Position numbers and translations under genes: made by a program. Source: Hyphomicrobium sp. (GTDB lineage Bacteria; Pseudomonadota; Alphaproteobacteria; Rhizobiales; Hyphomicrobiaceae). Taken from it: a stretch of DNA of 40,910 nucleotides. Below, in pieces: positions 19,050-26,998 of this stretch. The notes beneath the pieces are model-generated. The model was not told where the DNA came from, did no database searches, and saw nothing but the letters and a program-made list of their open reading frames with translations. Each line of letters starts with the position of its first letter. Position 1 is the stretch's first letter. The stretch lies in assembly GCA_025458125.1 (NCBI GenBank), contig JALOTA010000062.1, forward strand, positions 1 through 40,910. The letters run 5' to 3'.

Positions 19050-19224
19050 CCGGTGTCGTCGGACGTTCATAGTCGGATTTCGCGGGCCGACCCGTTCCGG
19101 CCGGACTGCAGACGCGGCACCGGCCTCTTTACAGATGGGCGCTGAGGCCCTATGTCCGGCCCACGCACGGCGGGTTATCTCGCACGGCGCTTCTGGTTAC
19201 GTCTCGCTGGAGGTCCCGCCCGTG

Positions 19225-20415
19225 ATGGAACGCTTCCCATCCGCATCCGCTCTCGTCGCCGCCAAGCAGCCGGAACGTCCCGTGCTGGCTTCCCGGCCGC
19301 ATGCCGCCGCGCGCGCTGCCCGCTGGTTCCTGCAGAACTTTCCAGGCGATGTCGCCTATGCCTACAAGGCCAACTCGTCCGTGTTCATGATCGGCGCGCT
19401 GTACGGCGCGGGCATCCGGCACTTTGATGTCGCCTCCACTCCCGAACTTGAGGACGCCTCCACGATCCCCGGTGTCGAACTGCACTTCATGCATCCAGTT
19501 AAGTCTCGCCGGTCGATTGCAAAGGCCTACCATGTTCATGGTATCCGCTCGTTTTCGCTCGATAGTGAAGACGAGTTGAACAAGATCGTCGAAGAAACCC
19601 GCGGAGCGGCCGGTGCGGCTGGCGATCTCGTGCTGTTCGTGCGCATCGTTGTTCCGCCGATCAATTCCGCCGTACCTCTCGAGCGTAAGTTCGGGATTTC
19701 AGGTGACGCGGCGTCGCGCCTTTTGGTCAAGGCACGCCAGGTGGCTTCCGAGCTGGGCGTCACATTCCATGTCGGGTCGCAGACCATGACGCCGGACGCC
19801 TACACGCACGCGCTGGGCGAAGTCGGCAAGCTGATCGGGCAGGCCGGTGTTGTCGTCGATCGTCTGGATGTTGGCGGTGGATTTCCAGCTCTCTACCCCG
19901 GCATGACGCCGGCCCCGCTGTCGAGTTTCATGACGGCGATCCGTGAGGGCGTCGACAAACTCCCCGTGCGCGAGGATGTGCGGCTCATGTGCGAACCGGG
20001 CCGCGCGCTGGTGGCGGAAGCCGAAAGCGTGATCGTGAGGGTCGAGGCGCGGCGCGGCAACGATCTGTTCATCAACGACGGGGGCTACGGCGTTCTGTTC
20101 GATGCGGCTCACCTGAACTGGATCTTCCCGGCGCGGCTGGTGTCGCGTGAACCGGCCAAGGGCGAGGCGATGCAAGCATACGCCCTGTGGGGGCCGACGT
20201 GCGATTCGATCGACTACATGAAGGGCCCCTTCGTGCTGCCTGCGGGCATCAAGGAGGGCGACTACGTCGAGATCGGGAACGTAGGAGCCTACGGCCGGGC
20301 GATCGCAGGCGACTTCAACGGGTACGGCCGTTATGACGAGGTGATCCTCGACGATGAGCCGATCTTGTCGCTTTATGGGTCAGATCAGCTCAGCCTCGCA
20401 TCTGGCGAACGCTGA
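19225..20415 (+). CDS. Type III PLP-dependent ornithine/lysine-type decarboxylase
   Basis: 396 aa. Fold-type III (alanine racemase-like) decarboxylase making putrescine and/or cadaverine from ornithine/lysine. PLP-binding Lys is in AYAYKANSSVF. HVGSQTMTPDAY, DVGGGFPALYPGM (phosphate-binding glycines), CEPGRALVAEAESVIVRVE, and the active-site Cys in WGPTCDSIDYMKGPF are all present, with GAYGRAIAGDFNGYG near the C-terminus. GGAGG at 19209-19213 serves either GTG 19222 or ATG 19225; I use the ATG. In-frame upstream sequence to 19009 overlaps the Coq10-like gene and is not decarboxylase-like. Substrate preference between ornithine, lysine and related diamines cannot be read safely from sequence. 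Confidence 0.9.
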   Translation: MERFPSASALVAAKQPERPVLASRPHAAARAARWFLQNFPGDVAYAYKANSSVFMIGALYGAGIRHFDVASTPELEDASTIPGVELHFMHPVKSRRSIAKAYHVHGIRSFSLDSEDELNKIVEETRGAAGAAGDLVLFVRIVVPPINSAVPLERKFGISGDAASRLLVKARQVASELGVTFHVGSQTMTPDAYTHALGEVGKLIGQAGVVVDRLDVGGGFPALYPGMTPAPLSSFMTAIREGVDKLPVREDVRLMCEPGRALVAEAESVIVRVEARRGNDLFINDGGYGVLFDAAHLNWIFPARLVSREPAKGEAMQAYALWGPTCDSIDYMKGPFVLPAGIKEGDYVEIGNVGAYGRAIAGDFNGYGRYDEVILDDEPILSLYGSDQLSLASGER

Positions 20416-20468
20416 CAAGAAGAACCCGCCCGCAAAGGGAGATCGGGTGCTGGACCGCGAGACAGGCA

Positions 20469-20855
20469 ATGGCCCGAATTCGTCTGCGCATCGATTTCGA
20501 CGGCGAGCACTATATCGGTCATGGCCGCATCGAGCTTCTCGAACTGATCGGGCGTCATGGGTCGATCAGCCAGGCGGCAAAGGCCATGGGCATGTCCTAC
20601 AAGCGGGCTTGGTATCTTATCGACGGATTCAACGCGATGTTTCGCGAGCCTCTGATCGAACGTCATCAGGGCGGAAGAGGTGGGGGTTCGGCAACGCTCA
20701 CTCCATTTGGCGAGCGGATGATAGCCGAGTATCGCGCGATGGAGGCGAAGGCACTCCACGTTTTTGCCGAGCCCGTGCGGTTTCTCGAGGACAGGCTTGT
20801 TAAGGCCGCGAACGGACGGCGCAAGCCGAAAACGGCGGCGCCCCGCCGCCAGTGA
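20469..20855 (+). CDS. modE: ModE-type winged-helix regulator without molybdate-binding domain
   Basis: 128 aa matching the N-terminal DNA-binding domain of ModE (LysR-like wHTH): LRIDFDGEHYIGHGRIELLE, then the helix-turn-helix in IGRHGSISQAAKAMGMSYKRAW and LIDGFNAMFREPLIERHQGGRGGGSATLTPFG. The wing and dimerisation helix (MIAEYRAMEAKALHVFA) follow, then a basic tail. The two C-terminal TOBE/Mop domains of E. coli ModE that bind molybdate are absent. Such short forms are common in alphaproteobacteria. It is convergent with modABC (6 bases between stops), and a candidate ATAT-type operator lies before modA, so it likely controls that operon; how it would sense molybdenum alone is open. Confidence 0.88.
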   Translation: MARIRLRIDFDGEHYIGHGRIELLELIGRHGSISQAAKAMGMSYKRAWYLIDGFNAMFREPLIERHQGGRGGGSATLTPFGERMIAEYRAMEAKALHVFAEPVRFLEDRLVKAANGRRKPKTAAPRRQ

Positions 20856-20860
20856 ACGTT

Positions 20861-21526
20861 TCACGCCGGGCTAACGGGATCGCGCGCGCGGCCGCGTTCG
20901 ACCGTGACCATGCGGGTTGCGAGGCGTTCGGCCTCGTCCCGGGCGTGCGTCACGTAGAGCATTGGCACGCCAAATTCGTCGCGGACGCGCTCGATCAGAG
21001 CCAGGATCGTTCGCCGCTTCTCTTCGTCGATGCCCGACAGCGGTTCATCCATCAAAAGAAGCCGCGGCGAGGCAAGCAGCGCACGCGCCAGTGCTACACG
21101 GCTTTTCTCTCCACCGGAAAGCCGCGTCGGCCGTCTGTCCATCAGGTGCCCAATCCCTAGAATGTCGACGACGTGCGACTGAGGAATTCCGCCGTCATGA
21201 CGTGCGAACCACCGGCCGAATGAGAGGTTCTGGGCGACCGTCAGGTGGGGAAAAAGCTGCGCGTCCTGGAAAACAAGACCCACGCGACGTTTATATGCCG
21301 GGATGAAAACATGCCGGGCCACATCCACCAGAACATCATCGTGAAGCACGAGTCGTCCGCGTTGCGGCCGGATCAGACCAGCGATGAGGTGCAAAAGTGT
21401 GGTCTTGCCCGCTCCGGACGGTCCGAACAGAACGGTGATACCGGAACCGGCTGTAAACTTTGCATCGAGTTCGAAAGCGCCCGCCGCAGCCGCGCAATCC
21501 ACCTCCAGCAGCGGCCTCTCGGTCAT
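20861..21526 (-). CDS. modC: Molybdate ABC transporter ATPase ModC, without TOBE domain
   Basis: 221 aa. Energises molybdate import. Walker A GPSGAGKTTLLHLIAGL, Q-loop in VGLVFQDAQLFPHLTVAQNL, signature LSGGEKSRVALARALL, Walker B LLLMDEPLSGID and the switch His in VTHARDEAERL are all intact. Typical ModC has about 350 aa with a C-terminal TOBE/Mop domain, which is lacking here, as it is in the neighbouring ModE. Start ATG 21526 overlaps the modB stop by four bases (ATGA), so translation is coupled. Last gene of modABC. Confidence 0.93.
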   Translation of the reverse strand: MTERPLLEVDCAAAAGAFELDAKFTAGSGITVLFGPSGAGKTTLLHLIAGLIRPQRGRLVLHDDVLVDVARHVFIPAYKRRVGLVFQDAQLFPHLTVAQNLSFGRWFARHDGGIPQSHVVDILGIGHLMDRRPTRLSGGEKSRVALARALLASPRLLLMDEPLSGIDEEKRRTILALIERVRDEFGVPMLYVTHARDEAERLATRMVTVERGRARDPVSPA

Positions 21527-22221
21527 TGGAACACCGATGTGCGCTTCAACAGCCTTTGCCCGATTGCCTCCGACACGATGAGGGCCGCGAATGAGATCAC
21601 GATCGACACGGCGGCGAGCCGTGCCGCGCCACTCTCACCGCCTGGAACCTGTGTCAGTGAATAGATGGCCGACGGTATGGTCTGGGTTTCACCCGGGATG
21701 TTCGAAACGAACGTGATCGTCGCTCCGAACTCGCCAAGCGCCTTGGCAAAGCACAAGATGATGCCGGCTAGGATGCCCGGAGCGGCGAGCGGCAGAGTGA
21801 CGGTTGCAAACGTTGCCAAGGGGCCGGCGCCGAGTGTCCCGGCCGCCGCCTCCAGGCGCCGGTCAATCGTTTCGAACGACAGGCGGATGGCCCGCAGCAT
21901 CAGCGGAAAAGCCATGACGGCGGCGGCCAGCGCGGCGCCTGTCCAGCGGAACGAGAATGTGATGCCGAGCGTGTCGTATAGAAAGGTTCCGACCGGCCCC
22001 TGCCGTCCGAAGGATACCAACAGCAGATACCCCGTCACTACGGGCGGTAGCACCAGGGGCAGATGAAGCAACCCGTTGAGCAGCGACTTCCCCGGAAACG
22101 ACCATCGGGCAAGCGCATATCCAGCAAGGACTGCGGCGGGGAGCGATGCGAGCGTTGCAACGGTCGCCACACGCAGGCTGAGCGCGATTGCCGTCAACTC
22201 CTCAGGCGTGAACTCTAGCAC
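21523..22221 (-). CDS. modB: Molybdate ABC transporter permease ModB
   Basis: 232 aa inner-membrane permease with about five to six helices. The ABC-permease EAA loop is seen in LEAAAGTLGAGPLATFATVT followed by LPLAAPGILAGIIL. LPLVLPPVVTGYLLLVSFG and AKALGEFGATITFVSNIPG, with ETQTIPSAIYSL, are hallmark ModB segments. I use GTG 22221, preceded by GAGGAG six bases before on the coding strand; the in-frame ATG at 22272 would overlap modA and has no such site. It lies 10 bases after modA and overlaps modC by four. Confidence 0.93.
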   Translation of the reverse strand: MLEFTPEELTAIALSLRVATVATLASLPAAVLAGYALARWSFPGKSLLNGLLHLPLVLPPVVTGYLLLVSFGRQGPVGTFLYDTLGITFSFRWTGAALAAAVMAFPLMLRAIRLSFETIDRRLEAAAGTLGAGPLATFATVTLPLAAPGILAGIILCFAKALGEFGATITFVSNIPGETQTIPSAIYSLTQVPGGESGAARLAAVSIVISFAALIVSEAIGQRLLKRTSVFQ

Positions 22222-22231
22222 GGGGGGCTCC

Positions 22232-23047
22232 TCAGTCGGGCGGACCGAAGCCGTTCGCGGCCAGAATCGCACGCCCTTCGGGTGACGTCAGAAAGCCGAT
22301 CAGACCAGCGGCCGCCTCGGGAGATTGGGCCGATGCCGTCACCGCGGCTGGGTAGACGATCGGCGGGTGCGTGCCTTCCGGAAAAATCGATACGATGCGA
22401 ACCGACGGGTCGCTGCGTGCATCCGAGCCGTAGACGATGCCGAGCTGTGCCTCGCCGCGCGCAACCAGCGCCAGGGCAGCACGGACATTTTCCGACTGTG
22501 CAACCCGGCCTTCCAACTGCGCCCAGATCTGCAGATTTTCCAGTGCCGCCTTTGCGTATTTTCCAGCCGGCACGGCCTTCACGTCAGCGACAGCCAAGCG
22601 CCCATCGCCGAGCAGACCGGCAAGGTCGGCGCCAGGCTTCAGTTCGATTTTGACCTTGCTGGCGGCAGGGGCGATCAGGACAAGCGAATTGGTCGCAATC
22701 GTCGTCCGGCTTTGAGTCCGGAGCAGTCCCTTGTCAGCCAAGTAGTTCATCCAATCCGAATCCGCGCTGATGAAGAGGTCGGCCGGCGCACCCTGTTCGA
22801 TCTGCTTGGCAAGGGCGGACGAACCGGCCAGCGACACGATCGGTTTGGATCCCCCCTTCGATTGCAACGCCTTTCCCGCATCATCCAGAACGTTTTTGAG
22901 ACTCGATGCTGCGAAAACTGTCACCGCGCGGGCTGGGTCAGCCGCGCGCGCCTGGCCGGCCCCGGCAGACGGAACAACGCCGGCGGCCAGCATTGCGGCG
23001 GCGGCTGCAACCCAATACAGACCGCGCAGGCTCAAGTCGTAAAACAT
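22232..23047 (-). CDS. modA: Molybdate-binding periplasmic protein ModA
   Basis: 271 aa with a signal peptide (hydrophobic WVAAAAAMLAAGVVPSAGAG, cleaved near ARA-AD). The mature protein begins VTVFAASSLKNVLDDAGKAL, giving the ligand-binding Ser residues, followed by AGSSALAKQIEQGAPADLFI, SADSDWMNYLADKGLL, ENVRAALALVARGEAQLGIV and YGSDARSDPSVRIV. It captures molybdate or tungstate for ModBC. First gene of the operon; start ATG 23047. A dyad-containing ATAT-rich element lies 15-39 bases upstream of the start, where a ModE-type repressor could block transcription. Confidence 0.95.
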   Translation of the reverse strand: MFYDLSLRGLYWVAAAAAMLAAGVVPSAGAGQARAADPARAVTVFAASSLKNVLDDAGKALQSKGGSKPIVSLAGSSALAKQIEQGAPADLFISADSDWMNYLADKGLLRTQSRTTIATNSLVLIAPAASKVKIELKPGADLAGLLGDGRLAVADVKAVPAGKYAKAALENLQIWAQLEGRVAQSENVRAALALVARGEAQLGIVYGSDARSDPSVRIVSIFPEGTHPPIVYPAAVTASAQSPEAAAGLIGFLTSPEGRAILAANGFGPPD

Positions 23048-23061
23048 CTCCGCATTCCCTT

Positions 23062-23086
23062 GGCTATAGCCAAGCGGATATATCGC
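23062..23086 (-). promoter_or_regulatory. Candidate ModE operator (Mo-box) before modA
   Basis: On the modA strand this reads GCGATATATCCGCTTGGCTATAGCC. It includes the palindromes GATATATC (23077-23084) and GGCTATAGCC (23062-23071), placing two TATA-type half-sites about one helical turn apart, as in Mo-boxes. With modE convergent to this operon, repression by ModE is the natural inference. Confidence 0.5.
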
Positions 23087-23246
23087 AGAGCGGTGACGAA
23101 CGCCACCTGCTTCCGCGACGGCAGGGCAGGCAACCGGCCGCAGCGAGGATCGATCGGCTCTTTACCGGGTCGAGACGAATTTCTGGCAAACGGTAAATGG
23201 GTTGTGTTGACCGCCACCGGTTGGCGGCTCGGACGGGGGAAGGGCG

Positions 23247-24125
23247 ATGGGCATCAAGGGCATCATACTGGCTGGCGGCAGCGGCACGCGCCTCTACCCG
23301 TTGACGTATGCGGTCTCCAAGCAGCTGCTGCCCGTCTACGACAAGCCGATGATCTATTACCCGCTGTCCGTACTCATGTTGGCCGGCATTCGTGACATTC
23401 TGGTCATCACCACGCCCCATGACCAGCCTCTTTTCAAGGACCTCCTTGGTGACGGCGCGCTCCTAGGACTTTCAATTTCCTATGCCGTCCAGCCCCGTCC
23501 CGAAGGTCTGGCCCAGGCCTTTATCATCGGCGCGGACTTCATTGGCAACGATAGGGCCGCCCTGGTCCTGGGAGACAACATTTTCTTTGGGCATGGCCTG
23601 CCAGAACTCCTCGCCCGCGCCACGGCTAAGGAAAGCGGAGCAAGTGTATTCGCGTATGAAGTCGCAGACCCGCAGCGCTATGGCGTCGTCGGGTTCGATG
23701 CGCAGGGTCGCGCGACATCCATCGAGGAGAAGCCGGCAGCCCCGAAGTCCAACTATGCAGTGACGGGGCTCTACGTCTACGACAACGACGTCGTGCGCCT
23801 TGCACGCGACATCAAGCCATCCGCCCGCGGCGAACTGGAAATCACCAGCATAAATCAGGCCTATCTCGACGCTGGCAAGCTGGAGGTGATCAAGATGGGC
23901 CGGGGATTTGCTTGGCTCGACACAGGAACCTTCGACAGTCTCCTCGCCGCCGGAGAATTCGTCTCCACATTGGAGAAACGTCAAAGCCTGAAGATCTGCT
24001 GTCCTGAAGAGATTGCCCTGCGTCAAGGCTTCACGACCATCGAGAAGATGGCCCCGTGGCTCGATCGTCTCGGCAAATCCGAATATGCCGCCTACATCCG
24101 CAAAGTCGCTGCACGGCTCGAATGA
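23247..24125 (+). CDS. rfbA: Glucose-1-phosphate thymidylyltransferase
   Basis: 292 aa, full length. Makes dTDP-glucose from glucose-1-phosphate and dTTP, the first step of dTDP-rhamnose and other deoxysugar routes. The nucleotidyltransferase motif [20 protein letters not shown] is at residues 6-25; [55 protein letters not shown] and [17 protein letters not shown] follow in order. Start ATG 23247 with GGGGAAGG upstream. rfbB, rfbC and rfbD are not adjacent, so the product's fate is unclear; it could feed surface polysaccharide or the glycosylation locus 5 kb downstream (inference only). Convergent with the copper ATPase gene, 6 bases apart. Confidence 0.95.
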   Translation: MGIKGIILAGGSGTRLYPLTYAVSKQLLPVYDKPMIYYPLSVLMLAGIRDILVITTPHDQPLFKDLLGDGALLGLSISYAVQPRPEGLAQAFIIGADFIGNDRAALVLGDNIFFGHGLPELLARATAKESGASVFAYEVADPQRYGVVGFDAQGRATSIEEKPAAPKSNYAVTGLYVYDNDVVRLARDIKPSARGELEITSINQAYLDAGKLEVIKMGRGFAWLDTGTFDSLLAAGEFVSTLEKRQSLKICCPEEIALRQGFTTIEKMAPWLDRLGKSEYAAYIRKVAARLE

Positions 24126-24131
24126 GCCTGG

Positions 24132-26597
24132 CTAAAGCTTCGCGGTGTTGAGACGCAGAGCATTGCCGATCACGCTGACCGAGGAAAGCGCCATCGCCGC
24201 CGCCGCGATCATCGGCGAAAGGAGAATCCCGAAGATAGGATAGAGCGCGCCGGCAGCGACCGGAACACCGGCGGCGTTGTACACGAACGCAAAGAAAAGG
24301 TTCTGGCGAATGTTGGTCATCGTCGCCGCCGAGAGATGGCGCGCGCGGACGATGCCGGCGAGGTCTCCATTCAGCAACGTCACGCCGGCACTCTCCATGG
24401 CCACGTCCGTTCCTGTTCCCATCGCGATCCCCACATCGGCAGCCGCCAGCGCCGGCGCGTCGTTGACGCCGTCTCCCGCCATTGCGACGACGCGCCCTGT
24501 GCCGCGCAGTCTTTCGACGACGGCCGCTTTCTGATCGGGCAGGACGTCCGCTTCGACTTCGTCGATCCCAAGTTTCCGGGCAACGGCATGTGCCGTCGTC
24601 GCGTTGTCTCCCGTGAGCATGACGACTTGCACGCCGGATTGTTTCAATGCCTCTATCGCATCTGACGCCGTCTCCTTGACACGATCGCCGATCGCGACGG
24701 CTCCGGCGATCTTTCCGTCGATGGCAACAAGAATGACCGTTGCGCCGTCGTCTCGCAGCGCGTCGGCTTCCGCGTCGATAGCATCGGTCGATATTCCGGC
24801 ATCAGCCATGATCCGCCTGTTGCCGATGACGATGTCATGTCCCTCGACACGGCCTCTGACACCCTTGCCGGATGGCGCCTCAAATCCCTGGGGCTCCATC
24901 AGAGCTAGTCCGCGGTCACCGGCCTCGCGTACGATGGCTGCCGCCAGAGGGTGCTCGCTCGAGCGTTCCAGGCTGGCGGCTAGGCGCAAAAGGTCGTCCG
25001 TGTTCCATCCAGCGGCCGGCCGCACAGCTTGAACGCTTGGACGGCCTTCTGTCAGTGTCCCGGTCTTGTCGATGACAAGGGTGTCGACTTTCTCAAGCCG
25101 CTCGAGCGCCTCGGCACTCCTGATCAGCACGCCCGACTGGGCTCCTCGACCAACGCCGACCATGATCGCCATGGGGGTCGCCAGTCCGAGTGCACATGGG
25201 CAGGCGATGATCAGAACCGAGACGGCGGCGATCAGGCCGAACGTGAGCCGAGGCTCAGGCCCCCAATTGGTCCACGCGGCAAAGGCGATAGCAGCGACCG
25301 CCAGTACGGCAGGCACGAACCAGCCGGAAACCTGATCGGCCAATCGCTGAATGGGTGCGCGGCTGCGTTGCGCCTGCGCTACCATCTGCACGATCCGCTG
25401 AAGCACGGTCTCGCGGCCGACCTTCTCCGCGATCATCACGAAGCTGCCCGACTGGTTCATCGTGCCGCCGATGACGTCATCCCCGGCCGACTTGGTCACA
25501 GGCATGGACTCTCCCGTGATCATCGACAGGTCGATCGCACTGCGTCCCTCCGCGATGACGCCATCGACCGGAACCCGCTCGCCGGGCCGAACCCGCAGAC
25601 GGTCGCCGGGGTTCACGGTATCGAGGTCGATATCCGTTTCACTGCCATCAGGAGCGATGAGGCGTGCAGCTTTCGGTGACAGGTCAAGGAGAGCGCGGAT
25701 GGCACCGCTGGTTCTGTCACGGGCCTTCAGTTCCAGGACCTGCCCCAGAAGCACCAGAACCGTGATCACGGCCGCCGCCTCGAAATAGACCGGGACCGCG
25801 CCACCGGGACCACGCAGGCTGTCCGGGAAAACGCTCGGTGCGATCGTGGCGGTCAGGCTGTAGGTCCAAGCAACTCCCGTTCCAAGCGCAATCAGCGTGA
25901 ACATGTTCAGGTTGCGCGAGCGCAGGGAAGCGATGCCCCGCTCAAAGAACGGATATCCGGCCCAGAAGACAACCGGTGTCGCGAACAGAAGCTGCAGCCA
26001 GTTCGATTGCTGCTGCGAGACGGCGTGACTGAGACCAAGAAAATGTCCGCCCATCTCAAGCGCGACGACGGGCAGCGCAAGCGCTGCAGCAATCCAGAAA
26101 CGTCGCGACATGTCGGCGAGTTCGGGATTGGGTCCTGTATCCGCCGATACGTCTTCCGGTTCCAGCGCCATTCCGCATATGGGGCAGCTGCCAGGTCCAA
26201 GCTGGCGGATCTCCGGATGCATGGGACAGGTGTAGACCGCGCCCTCGATCACGGGCGGAGGTTTGTGCGCGCCGAGATAGGCATCAGGATCGGCAAGGAA
26301 CTTCGTGCGGCAGCGCTCGGCGCAGAAATAGTAAACTCGGCCTTGATACTCCGCCCGATGCTTCGCCCTGTGAGGATCGACGTCCATTCCACAGACAGGG
26401 TCTTTCACCGGCGTCGCACCGGTTTCCTCGTTTCCGCAGCATGATCCGGAGGCGGGCGTATCGCGGGACTCGCAACATGATGCGGCACCCGCAACCACCG
26501 ACCCTTCTGCTCGTGGCAACTCCACCGCATCCTTGGAGGATTTTCCGCCGCAGCACCCTCCGTCCCGGTTGTTGCGCTCTGTATCCGTTGTCGTCAT
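24132..26597 (-). CDS. copA: Copper-exporting P1B-type ATPase with Cys-rich tail, YHS and CPMHP domains
   Basis: 821 aa. Exports copper across the inner membrane. The N-terminal 60 residues carry three Cys-Cys pairs (near 15-16, 41-42, 53-54) in a Ser/Gly/Glu-rich tail. A YHS domain follows ([22 protein letters not shown]), then the heavy-metal-binding [20 protein letters not shown] domain. Eight membrane helices include the CPC motif in [29 protein letters not shown] (phosphorylated Asp), [11 protein letters not shown] and [11 protein letters not shown] complete the ATPase core. The usual MxCxxC HMA domains are absent, as is common for YHS-type CopA. Start ATG 26597 (MTTTDTERN); an in-frame ATG at 26666 adds 23 less likely residues. 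An inverted repeat lies just upstream. Confidence 0.93.
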   Translation of the reverse strand: MTTTDTERNNRDGGCCGGKSSKDAVELPRAEGSVVAGAASCCESRDTPASGSCCGNEETGATPVKDPVCGMDVDPHRAKHRAEYQGRVYYFCAERCRTKFLADPDAYLGAHKPPPVIEGAVYTCPMHPEIRQLGPGSCPICGMALEPEDVSADTGPNPELADMSRRFWIAAALALPVVALEMGGHFLGLSHAVSQQQSNWLQLLFATPVVFWAGYPFFERGIASLRSRNLNMFTLIALGTGVAWTYSLTATIAPSVFPDSLRGPGGAVPVYFEAAAVITVLVLLGQVLELKARDRTSGAIRALLDLSPKAARLIAPDGSETDIDLDTVNPGDRLRVRPGERVPVDGVIAEGRSAIDLSMITGESMPVTKSAGDDVIGGTMNQSGSFVMIAEKVGRETVLQRIVQMVAQAQRSRAPIQRLADQVSGWFVPAVLAVAAIAFAAWTNWGPEPRLTFGLIAAVSVLIIACPCALGLATPMAIMVGVGRGAQSGVLIRSAEALERLEKVDTLVIDKTGTLTEGRPSVQAVRPAAGWNTDDLLRLAASLERSSEHPLAAAIVREAGDRGLALMEPQGFEAPSGKGVRGRVEGHDIVIGNRRIMADAGISTDAIDAEADALRDDGATVILVAIDGKIAGAVAIGDRVKETASDAIEALKQSGVQVVMLTGDNATTAHAVARKLGIDEVEADVLPDQKAAVVERLRGTGRVVAMAGDGVNDAPALAAADVGIAMGTGTDVAMESAGVTLLNGDLAGIVRARHLSAATMTNIRQNLFFAFVYNAAGVPVAAGALYPIFGILLSPMIAAAAMALSSVSVIGNALRLNTAKL

Positions 26598-26623
26598 GGC
26601 ACGTTGTTCCGCAAACAGGGAAG

Positions 26624-26636
26624 TTCTTCTGAAGAA
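26624..26636. promoter_or_regulatory. Inverted repeat upstream of copA
   Basis: TTCTTC-t-GAAGAA, a perfect 6-1-6 dyad 27-39 bases before the copA start. It could be an operator for a metal sensor; no regulator gene is adjacent. Confidence 0.3.
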
Positions 26637-26998
26637 TTTCGCAACAGGGTAGCCCGCAATCGGCACTGCCCCCGAGCCCGCTGCCGCAGGCCCACTATCG
26701 TTTAAATGATACCGAGGCTCGTCAAAGCAAAGGCATTAATTCTTTTTTTGTCTTGCGGACGCCAAATCAGATCATAAGTGCGCTGATCCGTTGGAAGTTT
26801 CTCTTCGGTATGGCGCCGCGCCGGTCACAATTGTGATGGCGTACTGGGAGCAATGGCCGCCGCCAGGGACGTGTTCCGCCCCGCGCCACTTCGATGCTCT
26901 TCTCGGCAGATGATCTGCTTCAAGCAACGCACGTGCTCCCGCAAGGGAGAACGCTTTTGTCTGAGATTTGATCATTACGCTAGCCGGGGCAAACTGAA
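26637..26998. other. 362-base intergenic region with 12-bp palindrome
   Basis: Divergent gap between copA and the octad-repeat gene. I see no gene. It is locally AT-rich around 26735-26752 (ATTAATTCTTTTTTTGTC), suited to a promoter for either side. It holds TCACAATTGTGA, a perfect 12-base palindrome, at 26825-26836, 163 bases before the repeat gene's ATG. Confidence 0.4.

Noticed and set aside
20861-21526. modC considered truncated by the same losses as the genes at 2.6-14.3 kb
   Set aside because: All ABC motifs are in place and TOBE-less ModC forms plausibly exist; the end coincides with a normal stop facing modE.
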